NCBI GenBank assembly: GCA_964638675.1
Contig: CAZXAU010000019.1
Location: 1-40,955 of the forward strand
Source: SIG714 sp964638675
Lineage (GTDB): Bacteria; Bacillota; Clostridia; Oscillospirales; CAG-272
Reading direction: 5' to 3'
DNA length: 40,955 nt
In this document: one piece after another, positions 22,901 through 31,693 of the stretch
Numbering within the stretch: the first letter of the stretch is position 1
Layout: each line of letters opens with the position of its first letter
The notes under the pieces: generated by a model
The model's database searches: none
Seen by the model: the letters and a program-made list of their open reading frames with translations, nothing else
What the model was told of the DNA's origin: nothing
Made by a program: the position numbers and the translations under genes

Positions 22901-23563
22901 TACCACCTTATATCCGACTCCTCGCATTGTGACGATCTTAAAGTCTTCGTTATCTCTGAACCGTTCTCTCAACCGCCCTATATGAACATCTACTGTGTGA
23001 GTGTCGCTTTCCGAATCGAATCCCCATATATCGTCCATCAGCTGCTGACGTGTGAATATACGCCCGGGAAATGATGCAAGCTTATATAAAAGCATGAATT
23101 CTTTTTGCGGCAGAACCACACTCTCTCCGTTCGTACGTACTGTGAGGGTGTCGCATTCGAGTACTGTATTTCCGAGTGTCTGCTTTCGTTCATTTATCAT
23201 CTGAGCACGGCGGAGAAGTGCCTGAACACGTAATACCATTTCGTGAACATTAATTGGTTTTACCATATAGTCGTCCGAGCCCGAAAGAAATCCCTTTCGC
23301 ATATCGTCAAAAGCGTCCTTTGCAGTTATCATCAAAACCGGGGTGGTATTTCCCGAATCACGGAGAAGATGTACGAATTCATAACCGTTCATTATCGGCA
23401 TCATGATATCCGATATGATCAGGTCGAAATATTCAAGATCGATCGCATCAAGGGCTTCCTTACCGTTTGAAACTTCTTTTACGGTGTAACCGTTTTTTAT
23501 GAGAACATGGGCGAACAGTCTTCTCAGCTCGTGGTCGTCCTCGGCAATCAGTATTTTAAACAT
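22892..23563 (-). CDS. OmpR/PhoB-family response regulator
   Basis: 223 aa from ATG 23563, chosen because AAAGGA lies 6 nt upstream; a longer in-frame start at 23620 has no such site. Receiver domain residues 1-115, with the acidic pair EDD (8-10), phosphoacceptor Asp52 (IISDIMMP) and the Lys in MITAKDAF. The winged-helix DNA-binding domain (about 125-223) includes LGNTVLECDTLTV and RGVGYKVVKV. Family members bind 11-bp-period direct repeats, exactly what precedes the TauE operon, the HdeD-like gene and the lipid kinase gene. Its stop codon is part of the intergenic element. Confidence 0.93.
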   Translation of the reverse strand: MFKILIAEDDHELRRLFAHVLIKNGYTVKEVSNGKEALDAIDLEYFDLIISDIMMPIMNGYEFVHLLRDSGNTTPVLMITAKDAFDDMRKGFLSGSDDYMVKPINVHEMVLRVQALLRRAQMINERKQTLGNTVLECDTLTVRTNGESVVLPQKEFMLLYKLASFPGRIFTRQQLMDDIWGFDSESDTHTVDVHIGRLRERFRDNEDFKIVTMRGVGYKVVKV

Positions 23564-23637
23564 ATCTTTTCCTTTCATATCATAATTAATGTGATGATGT
23601 TCTTTGTCGGGACAGTGCAAAAATAAGTCTTATAGGT

Positions 23638-24354
23638 TCAGCACTTCAAGGATGAGTTTAAAAAAGATGTAAGCTCGGTGAATCCACCATGCGGGTATTT
23701 ATCGATATTTTCGTTTGCTTTGTTTATAAGACAATCTGTCAGAAGGAAGACCTTCATTCCGAGCTGTGATGCAATCATGTCCTCTGCGACATCATTTCCT
23801 ACCATTATACAGTTTTCGGGCGAGACATTCAGCTTGCTCAATATCTCCTCGTAATATTTTATATTGGGTTTGCAGTAATGTGAGTCCTCATATGTCGTCA
23901 CAAGCTCAAAATCATTATAGTCAAGTCCTGCCCATGCGATTCTTTTTTTCGTTGCCACACGTGGAAAAAGCGGATTGGTTGCAAGCACTGCACGGGTACC
24001 GTATCCCTTGACAAGCTCTATTATTTTTTTAGATTCATCCGTCGGCGATGTGACAGCCTTTATTTTGTCAAAATCATTTTCATAAAATTCATCGAATATA
24101 TGCATATCCTCTTTTATTCTGTCGCCGCATTTTTCGGTAAGACAGTCCCAGAAAACTTCCTCGTTTGTTTTGCCGCCGCTGTTGCTTACCATTGAAAAGG
24201 TTCCCGAAACTATAGCATTAAAAATAAGGTCTTTTTCATATCCGAATGGAATTGCAGTACTCACCAATCCTTTCAGATATGCGCCTGCAAATTTGTCCTG
24301 ATCCATCGGCAAGAGTGTACCGTCAAGATCGAAGAGCAGTGTTGTTGTTTTCAT
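23638..24354 (-). CDS. HAD-family hydrolase
   Basis: 238 aa. Motif I is FDLDGTLLP (residues 8-16, nucleophile Asp9), motif II ATNPLF, motif III the Lys in YCKPNIKYYEEIL, and motif IV MVGNDVAEDM. Soluble phosphatase of the Cof/GMPP-type C1-cap group; substrate not predictable. AAGGAGC lies 10 nt before the ATG, and only 21 nt separate it from the TauE-type gene, so it is cotranscribed with the permease and the two-component system. Confidence 0.88.
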   Translation of the reverse strand: MKTTTLLFDLDGTLLPMDQDKFAGAYLKGLVSTAIPFGYEKDLIFNAIVSGTFSMVSNSGGKTNEEVFWDCLTEKCGDRIKEDMHIFDEFYENDFDKIKAVTSPTDESKKIIELVKGYGTRAVLATNPLFPRVATKKRIAWAGLDYNDFELVTTYEDSHYCKPNIKYYEEILSKLNVSPENCIMVGNDVAEDMIASQLGMKVFLLTDCLINKANENIDKYPHGGFTELTSFLNSSLKC

Positions 24355-24375
24355 ATGTCTGGATGCTCCTTATTA

Positions 24376-25149
24376 TCAGAAAAGATTTACAATAGTGATA
24401 ACGCTTCCGAGTACCACCAGAATTACACCTGTGATACGGTTCAGCGTTTTGGGCGTGAGTTTGTTTGCAATTCTTGAACCTATCTGCGCCCAGAGAAGTG
24501 TAAACAGTATGCAGAATATAAGTATTTTTATATCGGGCATTCCGTCAATTGCAAAGTGCGAGAGCGAACCCGTGAGTGCGGTGAAGGTCATGATGAATAC
24601 GCTTGTTCCGACCGCTGTTTTCAGCTCATATCCGAGTACGGTCGTCAGCACTAAAAGCATCATCATTCCGCCGCCTGCTCCGACAAATCCGCAGATAAAA
24701 CCGACAGCAGAGCCTGATATAATCGACTGAATGACCTGCCTTTTCTTTGAGAGCTTCTTCATCGATTCTTTTGTTTTCATTACGGGTTTAACTATAAATT
24801 TGATTCCGAGGAAGATAGTCATAATTACAGAAAAGCTTCCCATTGTGCCGCTCGGAACAAGGCTTGATACATAGCTTCCGACAGCAGTAAATACAAGAAC
24901 GCTTGCCATCATGATAAGTCCGTTACGAACGTCAAGATTTCCGTTTTTCTTATAGTTATATGAGGATATAGCACTTGCAAGAACGTCCGAAGCGAGGGCG
25001 ATTCCGACCGCACTGTATGCAGGAATATTCAAAAATGTGACAAGCATAGGCGTTATTACAGCCGCCGCACTCATTCCGGCAAAGCCTGTTCCGAGTCCTG
25101 CACCAAGTCCGGCTATAAAGCAGACGAGAATTTCAATAAGCAGTTCCAT
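24376..25149 (-). CDS. TauE/SafE (TSUP) family membrane protein
   Basis: 257 aa from ATG 25149, with seven to eight hydrophobic helices in two related halves; GLGAGLGTGFAGMSAAAVITPML near the start and GFVGAGGGMMMLLVLT near residue 157 are the paired TSUP glycine motifs. The family moves sulfonates, sulfite or other organic anions across the membrane; direction and substrate are unclear. GAAGG is 14 nt upstream; TTG 25164 overlaps it and is less likely. It is the first gene of the five-gene minus operon and has a promoter of the response-regulator type. Confidence 0.87.
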   Translation of the reverse strand: MELLIEILVCFIAGLGAGLGTGFAGMSAAAVITPMLVTFLNIPAYSAVGIALASDVLASAISSYNYKKNGNLDVRNGLIMMASVLVFTAVGSYVSSLVPSGTMGSFSVIMTIFLGIKFIVKPVMKTKESMKKLSKKRQVIQSIISGSAVGFICGFVGAGGGMMMLLVLTTVLGYELKTAVGTSVFIMTFTALTGSLSHFAIDGMPDIKILIFCILFTLLWAQIGSRIANKLTPKTLNRITGVILVVLGSVITIVNLF

Positions 25150-25211
25150 ATGTATGTATACCAACCTTCTGTTTTTTTGTTGAATTATTGTATGTTACTC
25201 CATTCAAATGA

Positions 25212-25266
25212 AGTATAGCCCTATTATTTCAATTCACAATCAAATTAACTTCAACAATTGTTGACC
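25212..25266 (-). promoter_or_regulatory. Response-regulator-type promoter of the TauE-HAD-two-component operon
   Basis: Minus strand: GGTCAA (25266-25261), GTTGAA (25255-25250), TTTGAT (25244-25239), ATTGAA (25233-25228), each start 11 bp apart, then 10 nt and -10 TATACT (25217-25212). It implies autoregulation of the two-component genes. Confidence 0.75.
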
Positions 25267-25303
25267 TTGGTTTGACGGTGAGTTGAAAATGTTTCCATAG
25301 AAT
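25260..25303 (+). promoter_or_regulatory. Response-regulator-type promoter of the HdeD-like gene
   Basis: Plus strand: GTTGAC (25260-25265), TTTGAC (25271-25276), GTTGAA (25282-25287), 11 bp apart, then 10 nt and -10 TAGAAT (25298-25303). It runs divergently from the TauE operon array and touches it. Confidence 0.72.
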
Positions 25304-25369
25304 ACGGCCGCAGTGTGGATATTGTACCATACATTTCAAATTAATTCAATAAAAACAAGGAGAAATTTT

Positions 25370-25897
25370 ATGAAAAAAGCTTCAAAAATAAGCAGCATTC
25401 TCTTGTCGCTCTGCGAGATCGCAGTTGCGGTTCTTCTGCTCATCGACCCTATCGGTTTTACATCGGGAATAATAATTGCACTCGGTGCAGTGCTTGTGAT
25501 ACTCGGTGCGGTCAATATTGTCAACTATTTCAGAGACGAGCCGGCTGATGCGATGCATGACAGGGGATTGACTATAGGCATACTTCAGATCATAGGCGGT
25601 ATTTTCTGCGTTTTGAAGAGCGAATGGTTTATGGTGACATTCCCGATAGTTTCACTTCTTTACGGTATCGGAACTCTTGTTGTAGGTGTATCAAAGCTTC
25701 AATGGGCGGTAGACATGCTGAGACTCAAGGTCAAAAGGTGGTATTTGATGGCTATAAGTTCGGCACTGACAATTGTTCTTGCTGTAATTATACTCTGCAA
25801 TCCTTTCGGTACTGCACTTGTTGTATGGACATTCATTGCGATCTCACTGATCGTTGAAGCTGTTGTTGACATTATAGCGACAATTTTCACTAAGTGA
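25370..25897 (+). CDS. HdeD/DUF308-family membrane protein
   Basis: 175 aa. Six hydrophobic segments in three pairs, each with the family's glycine-rich turns (GIIIALGAVLVILGAVNI, GILQIIGGIFCVL, LLYGIGTLVVGVSKL). HdeD-like proteins are membrane proteins linked to acid or envelope stress; biochemical function unknown. AAGGAGA lies 8 nt before ATG 25370. Monocistronic, with its own terminator, and controlled by the same repeat code as the neighbouring operon, supporting an envelope-stress role. Confidence 0.85.
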   Translation: MKKASKISSILLSLCEIAVAVLLLIDPIGFTSGIIIALGAVLVILGAVNIVNYFRDEPADAMHDRGLTIGILQIIGGIFCVLKSEWFMVTFPIVSLLYGIGTLVVGVSKLQWAVDMLRLKVKRWYLMAISSALTIVLAVIILCNPFGTALVVWTFIAISLIVEAVVDIIATIFTK

Positions 25898-25968
25898 GCT
25901 ATATCTGATAATCCGGGCTTACACTTATAAGATAAAAACGCTTTTGCATACACTCAGTTAAATAATAG

Positions 25969-26000
25969 AGCCGTACTGCTTTTTATGCGGTGCGGCTTTT
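25969..26000 (+). terminator. Terminator of the HdeD-like gene
   Basis: AGCCGTACTGC (25969-25979) pairs with GCGGTGCGGCT (25987-25997), then TTTT. Confidence 0.8.
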
Positions 26001-26041
26001 CAGTATAAAAAAGAACAATTTGTAAACTTTACGTATATCTA

Positions 26042-26070
26042 TTGACACATTTGAATTGATGTGTTATTAT
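26042..26070 (+). promoter_or_regulatory. Sigma-A promoter of the HMA-ABC operon
   Basis: TTGACA (26042-26047), 17 nt, TATTAT (26065-26070). The transcript start should fall at about 26077, immediately before the first palindrome. Confidence 0.8.
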
Positions 26071-26079
26071 GAATCACAA

Positions 26080-26161
26080 GTTAGCGCATGCTAATTATGC
26101 TTAAAAATATCACGCCTTGAATAAGGCTTATATTTTTGTCTATAAGTTAGCTGCAGCTAAC
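26080..26161 (+). promoter_or_regulatory. Two GTTAGC-N4-GCTAAY operators in the HMA-ABC leader
   Basis: GTTAGC-GCAT-GCTAAT (26080-26095) and GTTAGC-TGCA-GCTAAC (26146-26161). Same motif, orientation-free spacing and pairing as at 18013-18067, suggesting one shared repressor. Confidence 0.78.
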
Positions 26162-26276
26162 CATGTGATTGCAGTGATGTATTCATAAAGCAAAGGCTGA
26201 CAATTGTCAGATATTTTTCTGTGAGGCTTGGTGCTGACATATGCCAAGGCAAGGAAACAATAAAGGAGGAAATACT

Positions 26277-26540
26277 ATGATAAAAATTACCATTAAAATT
26301 GATGGGATGATGTGCGGAATGTGCGAGAGTCATATAAACGATGTCATAAGAAAAAACTTTGATGTGAAGAAGGTAGTATCATCTTACAAAAAAGGACAAA
26401 CCGAGATCATCACGGAATCGCAGATAGACGAAGAAAGCTTGAAAAAAGCGATAGCAGATACAGGCTATACGCCGGTTGAAATAAAAAACGAGCCTTATGA
26501 GAAAAAAGGTTTTTCGATATTCGGAAAGAGAGGAAAATAA
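26277..26540 (+). CDS. HMA-domain heavy-metal-associated protein
   Basis: 87 aa. A single ferredoxin-like HMA fold: IKITIKIDGMMCGMC with Cys13 and Cys16 as the metal pair, then a helix and VKKVVSSYKKGQTEIIT. Copper chaperone-type, but the C-terminus adds a basic tail (EKKGFSIFGKRGK). AAAGGAGG lies 6 nt before ATG 26277. It leads an operon with an ABC ATPase (1-nt gap) and an FtsX-like permease, an unusual partnership since HMA proteins normally accompany P-type ATPases. Confidence 0.87.
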   Translation: MIKITIKIDGMMCGMCESHINDVIRKNFDVKKVVSSYKKGQTEIITESQIDEESLKKAIADTGYTPVEIKNEPYEKKGFSIFGKRGK

Positions 26541-26541
26541 A

Positions 26542-27243
26542 ATGGCACTTGTTGAATTTAAAAATGTAACACGCATATATAAAAGCGGCAATCATGAACT
26601 GAAGGCACTGGACGGTGTGGATCTGTCTCTCGATGAGGGAAAATTCATTGTTATTCTCGGACCGAGCGGTGCGGGAAAAAGTACACTGCTCAACATGCTC
26701 GGCGGTCTTGACAGCCCGACGAGCGGCACTATTGTTGTAAACGGCAGGGACATTTCCACATTGAGCAATAACGAGCTTGCCGATTACAGGGCGTCAACCG
26801 TCGGATTTGTCTTTCAGTTTTATAACCTGATCCCCACGCTTACCGTACAGGAGAATGTGGCGCTTGTCAAGGACATTGTACCGGATGCATTCGATGCTAA
26901 GCAAATGCTTTCAGATGTCGGACTTGCCGATCATGTCAGAAATTTTCCTGCCGAGCTTTCGGGCGGCGAACAGCAGCGTGTTTCGATTGCACGTGCTCTT
27001 GCAAAAAATCCGAAGATACTTTTGTGTGACGAGCCGACAGGAGCACTCGATTCCGAAACCGGAGTAATGGTTTTGAAGCTTCTGCTTTCTATGGCGAGAA
27101 ATTATAAAAAGACAATTGTGATAGTCACTCATAATCAGAATATTGCGAAAATGGCGGATGTGGTGATCCGTGTGAAAAACGGGAAGATCAGATCATGTGA
27201 AGAACAGTCGAACCCGATGTGCGCAGACGAGGTGGAATGGTAA
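26542..27243 (+). CDS. ABC transporter ATP-binding protein (MacB/LolD type)
   Basis: 233 aa. Walker A GPSGAGKST near residue 39, Q-loop VFQFYNLIPTLT, signature LSGGEQQR, Walker B LLCDEPTGALD and switch His in VTHNQ. It powers the FtsX-like permease that follows, with TAATG overlap between stop and start. MacB-type pairs act mechanically on lipoproteins, peptides or antimicrobials rather than moving small ions. ATG 26542 is preferred, with GAGAGGA upstream. Confidence 0.93.
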   Translation: MALVEFKNVTRIYKSGNHELKALDGVDLSLDEGKFIVILGPSGAGKSTLLNMLGGLDSPTSGTIVVNGRDISTLSNNELADYRASTVGFVFQFYNLIPTLTVQENVALVKDIVPDAFDAKQMLSDVGLADHVRNFPAELSGGEQQRVSIARALAKNPKILLCDEPTGALDSETGVMVLKLLLSMARNYKKTIVIVTHNQNIAKMADVVIRVKNGKIRSCEEQSNPMCADEVEW

Positions 27244-29513
27244 TGCTGATAAGAAAATTATTCCGCACTGCATGGAGCTACAAGTCACAGTTTATCTCAA
27301 TGGTCATTATGGTTGCCATCGGTACAGGCGTCTTTCTTGGATTCAATATCGAATGGAAAAGCATACAGGCCGATACATCCTACTTTTTTGAAGAAACAAA
27401 GTATGCTGACTTCCTCCTCTATTGTGAAACAGGATTTACACGATCAGACATTGATGCTGTAAAGAATATTTCAGGCGTAGATGCCGCCACAAGATTTTTG
27501 TCTGTTAATGCCGGCATAAAAGACACAAAAAAATCTCTTGCCCTGATGATTTCGGAAAACTACACCGTTTCGACAATGTATATTACGCAGGGAGCACAAT
27601 ATGATGAGAGCTCAGACGGGATATGGCTCTCAGATCAGTTTGCAGAAAAGAACGGCTATTCTATCTCGGATGAACTGACACTCACTTATAAGGGAAGCGA
27701 GATAACAGGAAAGATCGTCGGACTTATCAAAAGCGGAGAAATGATGATCTGCACTGCCGATGAAAATCAGCTTATGCCAGATTATACAAGCTTTGGTTTT
27801 GCATATGTAACACCTGCGACACTGAAAAAGGCAATGGGTATTGAATTCTATCCGCAGATAAATATCCTGTCAGACATGGAAAAAGCCGAAACGGAGGAAG
27901 CCGTCAAAAAAGCTCTGGGACGTACAATACTTGTCATGTCCAAAGACGAGCATACATCATATGCCGGAGCGCAGAGCGAGACCGAGGAAGGGCAGTCAAT
28001 GGGTGCTGTATTGCCGGTACTTTTTCTTGCCATCGGCATTCTGACAATGGTGACTACAATGCACCGAATTGCCGCAAATGAGAAAACACAGATCGGTACG
28101 CTTAAGGCACTTGGCTTCCGTGACAGGCGGGTTCTCTGGCACTACACCTCATACGGTCTTGTCATAGGAATATTGGGCTGTATATCAGGTGTGGCACTTG
28201 GGTATGGGATCGCCTCACTTGTCATGAGTCCAAACGGCATGATGTCAACATATTTCGACCTACCCGATTGGTCGCTTGTGATGCCGGGTTTCTGCATTCC
28301 GGTAATCGTTCTGACTGTTTTACTTCTGACCATTATCAGCTATTTATCGGTAAAAAAGATGCTGAAAGGCAGTGCGGCTGATGCACTTCGTCCCTATACT
28401 CCGAAGGCGATGAAAAAGAGCATATGGGAGCGTTTGAAAGGTTGGGAAAGGTTATCCTTCGGAACTAAGTGGAATATACGTGACATAATGAGAAACAAAG
28501 TACGCTCGGCTATGACGCTTGTCGGTGTCGTGGGATGTATGCTTTTGCTGGTCGGCGGATTCGGTATGAAAGACACAATGGATGATTTTTTGCGAATTCT
28601 TGATAAGGAGATAAGCAATTATACGACTAAGGTGAATATTTCGGAAACGGCACAAAAGGAGAATGTACTCTCTCTCGCTGAAGAGCTGAACGGCGACTGG
28701 GTAGCTTCTTCGGGTGTCAGCCTTAAAGGTGAAACTGTGATGCTTGAGGTTTATCACGCCGATAACGGTCTGATACGTTTTGTCGATGAAAATAACGAGC
28801 GTATGACGCTTGGTGATGACGGTGTATACCTTTGTCTCAGACTCAGTGATACTGCAAAGATCGGGGAAACGATCGAATTCTCACCGTATGGAAGCGAAAA
28901 TACATACAAGGTGCGTGTAGCAGGTTATTTCCGTTCAGTGCTTTCCGAAACTATTGCCATGACTGATGCTTATGCCGACAGTGTGGGGATAGAGTATCAT
29001 ATTTCATCGATCTATACCGACAAAGTAGCCGATGATATCGAAAGCTCTGTGCTTATCACAGGCAAGCAGGAAAAGAAGATGATCATGGACACTTACGACA
29101 GCTTTATGGATATAATGAATGTCATGGTTCTTGTATTTGTGCTCGCCGCCGTGATTCTGGGAATTGTGGTGCTGTATAACCTCGGTGTGATGAGCTATGT
29201 TGAGCGCAGCCGTGAGCTTGCAACGCTTAAGGTCCTCGGTTTCCGTGACAGACATATCGGAAAATTGCTTGTCAGTCAGAACATATGGCTCACCGTGATC
29301 GGCGTTATAATCGGACTTCCGGCAGGCATCGGTGTTCTTCAGCTTCTTCTGGTAACGCTTGCCGATGAATATGAACTGAAGCTCTGTCTTGGGATACTCA
29401 CCTATTCGGTAAGCCTGCTTGTTACTTTCGGTGTGTCTCTCGCCGTAAGTCTGATGGTTGCACAGAAAAATAAAAAGATCAATATGGTTGAAGCACTGAA
29501 GGGGACAGAATAG
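27243..29513 (+). CDS. FtsX-like ABC permease, two-domain type
   Basis: 756 aa from ATG 27243, which overlaps the ATPase stop (TAATG) and has GAGGTGG 7 nt upstream. One N-terminal membrane helix and a large extracellular domain (about 45-250) come before three helices (about 260-380); a second helix-extracellular-three-helix half follows (about 430-750). Both halves carry the FtsX signature TLKALGFRDRR and TLKVLGFRDRH. The function is probably export of, or resistance to, a peptide or lipid-linked substrate. A terminator follows directly. Confidence 0.9.
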   Translation: MLIRKLFRTAWSYKSQFISMVIMVAIGTGVFLGFNIEWKSIQADTSYFFEETKYADFLLYCETGFTRSDIDAVKNISGVDAATRFLSVNAGIKDTKKSLALMISENYTVSTMYITQGAQYDESSDGIWLSDQFAEKNGYSISDELTLTYKGSEITGKIVGLIKSGEMMICTADENQLMPDYTSFGFAYVTPATLKKAMGIEFYPQINILSDMEKAETEEAVKKALGRTILVMSKDEHTSYAGAQSETEEGQSMGAVLPVLFLAIGILTMVTTMHRIAANEKTQIGTLKALGFRDRRVLWHYTSYGLVIGILGCISGVALGYGIASLVMSPNGMMSTYFDLPDWSLVMPGFCIPVIVLTVLLLTIISYLSVKKMLKGSAADALRPYTPKAMKKSIWERLKGWERLSFGTKWNIRDIMRNKVRSAMTLVGVVGCMLLLVGGFGMKDTMDDFLRILDKEISNYTTKVNISETAQKENVLSLAEELNGDWVASSGVSLKGETVMLEVYHADNGLIRFVDENNERMTLGDDGVYLCLRLSDTAKIGETIEFSPYGSENTYKVRVAGYFRSVLSETIAMTDAYADSVGIEYHISSIYTDKVADDIESSVLITGKQEKKMIMDTYDSFMDIMNVMVLVFVLAAVILGIVVLYNLGVMSYVERSRELATLKVLGFRDRHIGKLLVSQNIWLTVIGVIIGLPAGIGVLQLLLVTLADEYELKLCLGILTYSVSLLVTFGVSLAVSLMVAQKNKKINMVEALKGTE

Positions 29514-29560
29514 ATTCGGGAATAACTTCCGGTTGATAATTCTTTCCTTCATATATTTCA

Positions 29561-29590
29561 AAAAGCCGTCACACAGAGTGGCGGCTTTTC
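29561..29590 (+). terminator. Terminator of the HMA-ABC operon
   Basis: AAAAGCCGTCAC (29561-29572) pairs with GTGGCGGCTTTT (29578-29589), symmetrical enough to act in both directions. Confidence 0.88.
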
Positions 29591-29689
29591 GGCGTTAATA
29601 AGATTTTGCTTTATTTTTCAAAAGCTATACGGAAGTGTTTGCTCCGGATATATCGGAGTGTCTTGCGATGCAGTATCTGTCAATTGTTG

Positions 29690-31693
29690 TTATGATCTAT
29701 TAAAGTTGAGTTTAACTACCTTGAAATCGTTTTTGCCGAACATATAAAAGTATCCGTCAATATAAACTCCGCGCTGATAATGACATTCACCGTTCAGATC
29801 GCTATTTATAACTGCTGTCAATTCAGAACCGTTGAAATACAAAACCAGGTATCTTGTTTTATATTTCATACTTTTGTTGTCATATACTTCTACTCCAAGA
29901 CCCAAAATAGAGTTTTCACGGTCAACATAGTATGATTTGTATTCCGATGAGAAAAGCACATTTTTTGAGGATGACGGTTCATACTTGCAAAGAGGAATAA
30001 CCTTATCGGGCGTTTCCTTGTATATCTCAACTTTGAGAGAGTCATTTTCGTTTTTTCCGATCCCGAGAAGGAGACCCTCACCGAAATCGACAAGCGATGA
30101 TGAAAAACCGGGAATAACATCTGTTTTTTTGTAGCTTATATTGTTGATATCCGAAAGATCAAAGAAGAAAATAGGGTCATCTAAAAGAAGTGTTGCAGTG
30201 CAGACATATGCGTTTTTTCCGTCGAATCTTGCAGAACGGACATTCTCGCCGTCAGGAGCAAAGCGTTCAAGCGACGATACGACTTTAAAACTTTCAAGAT
30301 CAATGCAATACAGGCTTGCATTTACCGAATCCTGAATGTATCTGTCGATATAATACATATTGTCTGAGTAATATATCCTCGAATAACTCATGTTCGTTGT
30401 CACAACACGGAGGATCCCCTCATACTCGTCAAGTGAATACTGATCTTTTATCTGTCCGTTGAGAACGATTTCGCCCACTCTCTCAAATGAGTCATTTGAA
30501 TATTTCAGAGCATAGATAAGTGTAAACATGCTTTCAACCTTCTGACACTTGAATTCGTCTTCATCACGTAAAGAATGATATATATATATCATGTCGGATG
30601 TGATATACGGACTTTGCGAATATGACATATATGCGTGAGATCCGCTTACCTCCATATTCTGAGTATCTATCATCAGCATTACCGTATATACTGTATCGCT
30701 CAGTTTCTGAGGAATATCGATCGATTCGGCAGGCAGAGATTCAAATCCCTCTCCTTTGTCGATCTGAGGAAGATATGTTGATTCGTCTTCATAGTCAACA
30801 CAATAGAAATTGACATTTTTCTTTGTAATCAGGAGAAGTTTTCCGTTTGTAATTCTTGATGTTATATAGCTTCCGCTTACATTGACACTTCCGTTCAGTC
30901 TGATATCTTCGGGATCGCTTACGTCAAGTGATAATACACGAACAAATTCCGCATATTCCGAAATGATCGTTACTGTTTTACAATCGGGTGAAATATAAAA
31001 TTCCAGATTGCAACTTTTGAATTTACTGTAGGATATATCCGGAACATCAATAAGATATGAACCTACCTGTCTGCTGTTTTTGCCATTTATATCGAATATT
31101 TTGAGTTCATTATAATCGAGATAAAAAATGTATTTGTCGCTCCTCTTTATCCGGTCTGCCTCTGTTACATTTTTGACCTGATTGTCGGTAACTTCTACAT
31201 AATTTCCGCTATATGTAGGAGCTATAGTTTTGAAGCTGCCGGGGATAACATAGTCGACATTGACATTGTTTGACCCAGCCAAAGGAGGAGACATTGCAGA
31301 TGTCGTATCGAATGCCCCTGAGAATAATTTTGAAATGTTTGCCGAGAGCATCTCAAAATTGTTCTTGTATTTAGCTGTTTCGTTTAATGATAAACGCATT
31401 GAATTAATACTCTCTATTATAGGATAATACCGGCTGCCTTTGTATGCAGAAATGTCTTGCTGCGGATCAACACCGTATGGGATAAATAGAACTGCACAGC
31501 TGAAGATTATTAGCAAGCTCAGGCAGGCTGCAAGTATATTTCGCCCTTTCGGTGTCATTCTCTTTCTTTCCTTTTTTCGCTTTAGCTTTGTACTGAAAAG
31601 CTTTGAAGGATCTGCTTCGTCAATAAACTTATCGTCAATGTCGCCGATCATGGCGAGCCATTCATTTTTTTTCATTTCATTTGATTTTTTCAA
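29690..31693 (-). CDS. Membrane-anchored beta-propeller protein, putative anti-sigma partner
   Basis: 667 aa. A cytosolic N-terminus of about 50 residues contains WLAMIGDIDDKFIDEADP, a pattern seen in clostridial transmembrane anti-sigma-like proteins. One membrane helix (about 51-72) follows, then an extracellular secreted-type beta-propeller (Beta_propel family) with repeated blades such as TVTIISEYAEFVRVLSLDVSDPEDI and YVCTATLLLDDPIFFFDLSDI. The start is TTG 31693, overlapping the sigma-factor stop (TTGA), with AAGGAGG 11 nt upstream; ATG 31675 is the alternative. I infer it senses an outside signal and holds the sigma factor; direct evidence is only gene order and layout. Confidence 0.82.
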   Translation of the reverse strand: MKKSNEMKKNEWLAMIGDIDDKFIDEADPSKLFSTKLKRKKERKRMTPKGRNILAACLSLLIIFSCAVLFIPYGVDPQQDISAYKGSRYYPIIESINSMRLSLNETAKYKNNFEMLSANISKLFSGAFDTTSAMSPPLAGSNNVNVDYVIPGSFKTIAPTYSGNYVEVTDNQVKNVTEADRIKRSDKYIFYLDYNELKIFDINGKNSRQVGSYLIDVPDISYSKFKSCNLEFYISPDCKTVTIISEYAEFVRVLSLDVSDPEDIRLNGSVNVSGSYITSRITNGKLLLITKKNVNFYCVDYEDESTYLPQIDKGEGFESLPAESIDIPQKLSDTVYTVMLMIDTQNMEVSGSHAYMSYSQSPYITSDMIYIYHSLRDEDEFKCQKVESMFTLIYALKYSNDSFERVGEIVLNGQIKDQYSLDEYEGILRVVTTNMSYSRIYYSDNMYYIDRYIQDSVNASLYCIDLESFKVVSSLERFAPDGENVRSARFDGKNAYVCTATLLLDDPIFFFDLSDINNISYKKTDVIPGFSSSLVDFGEGLLLGIGKNENDSLKVEIYKETPDKVIPLCKYEPSSSKNVLFSSEYKSYYVDRENSILGLGVEVYDNKSMKYKTRYLVLYFNGSELTAVINSDLNGECHYQRGVYIDGYFYMFGKNDFKVVKLNFNRS

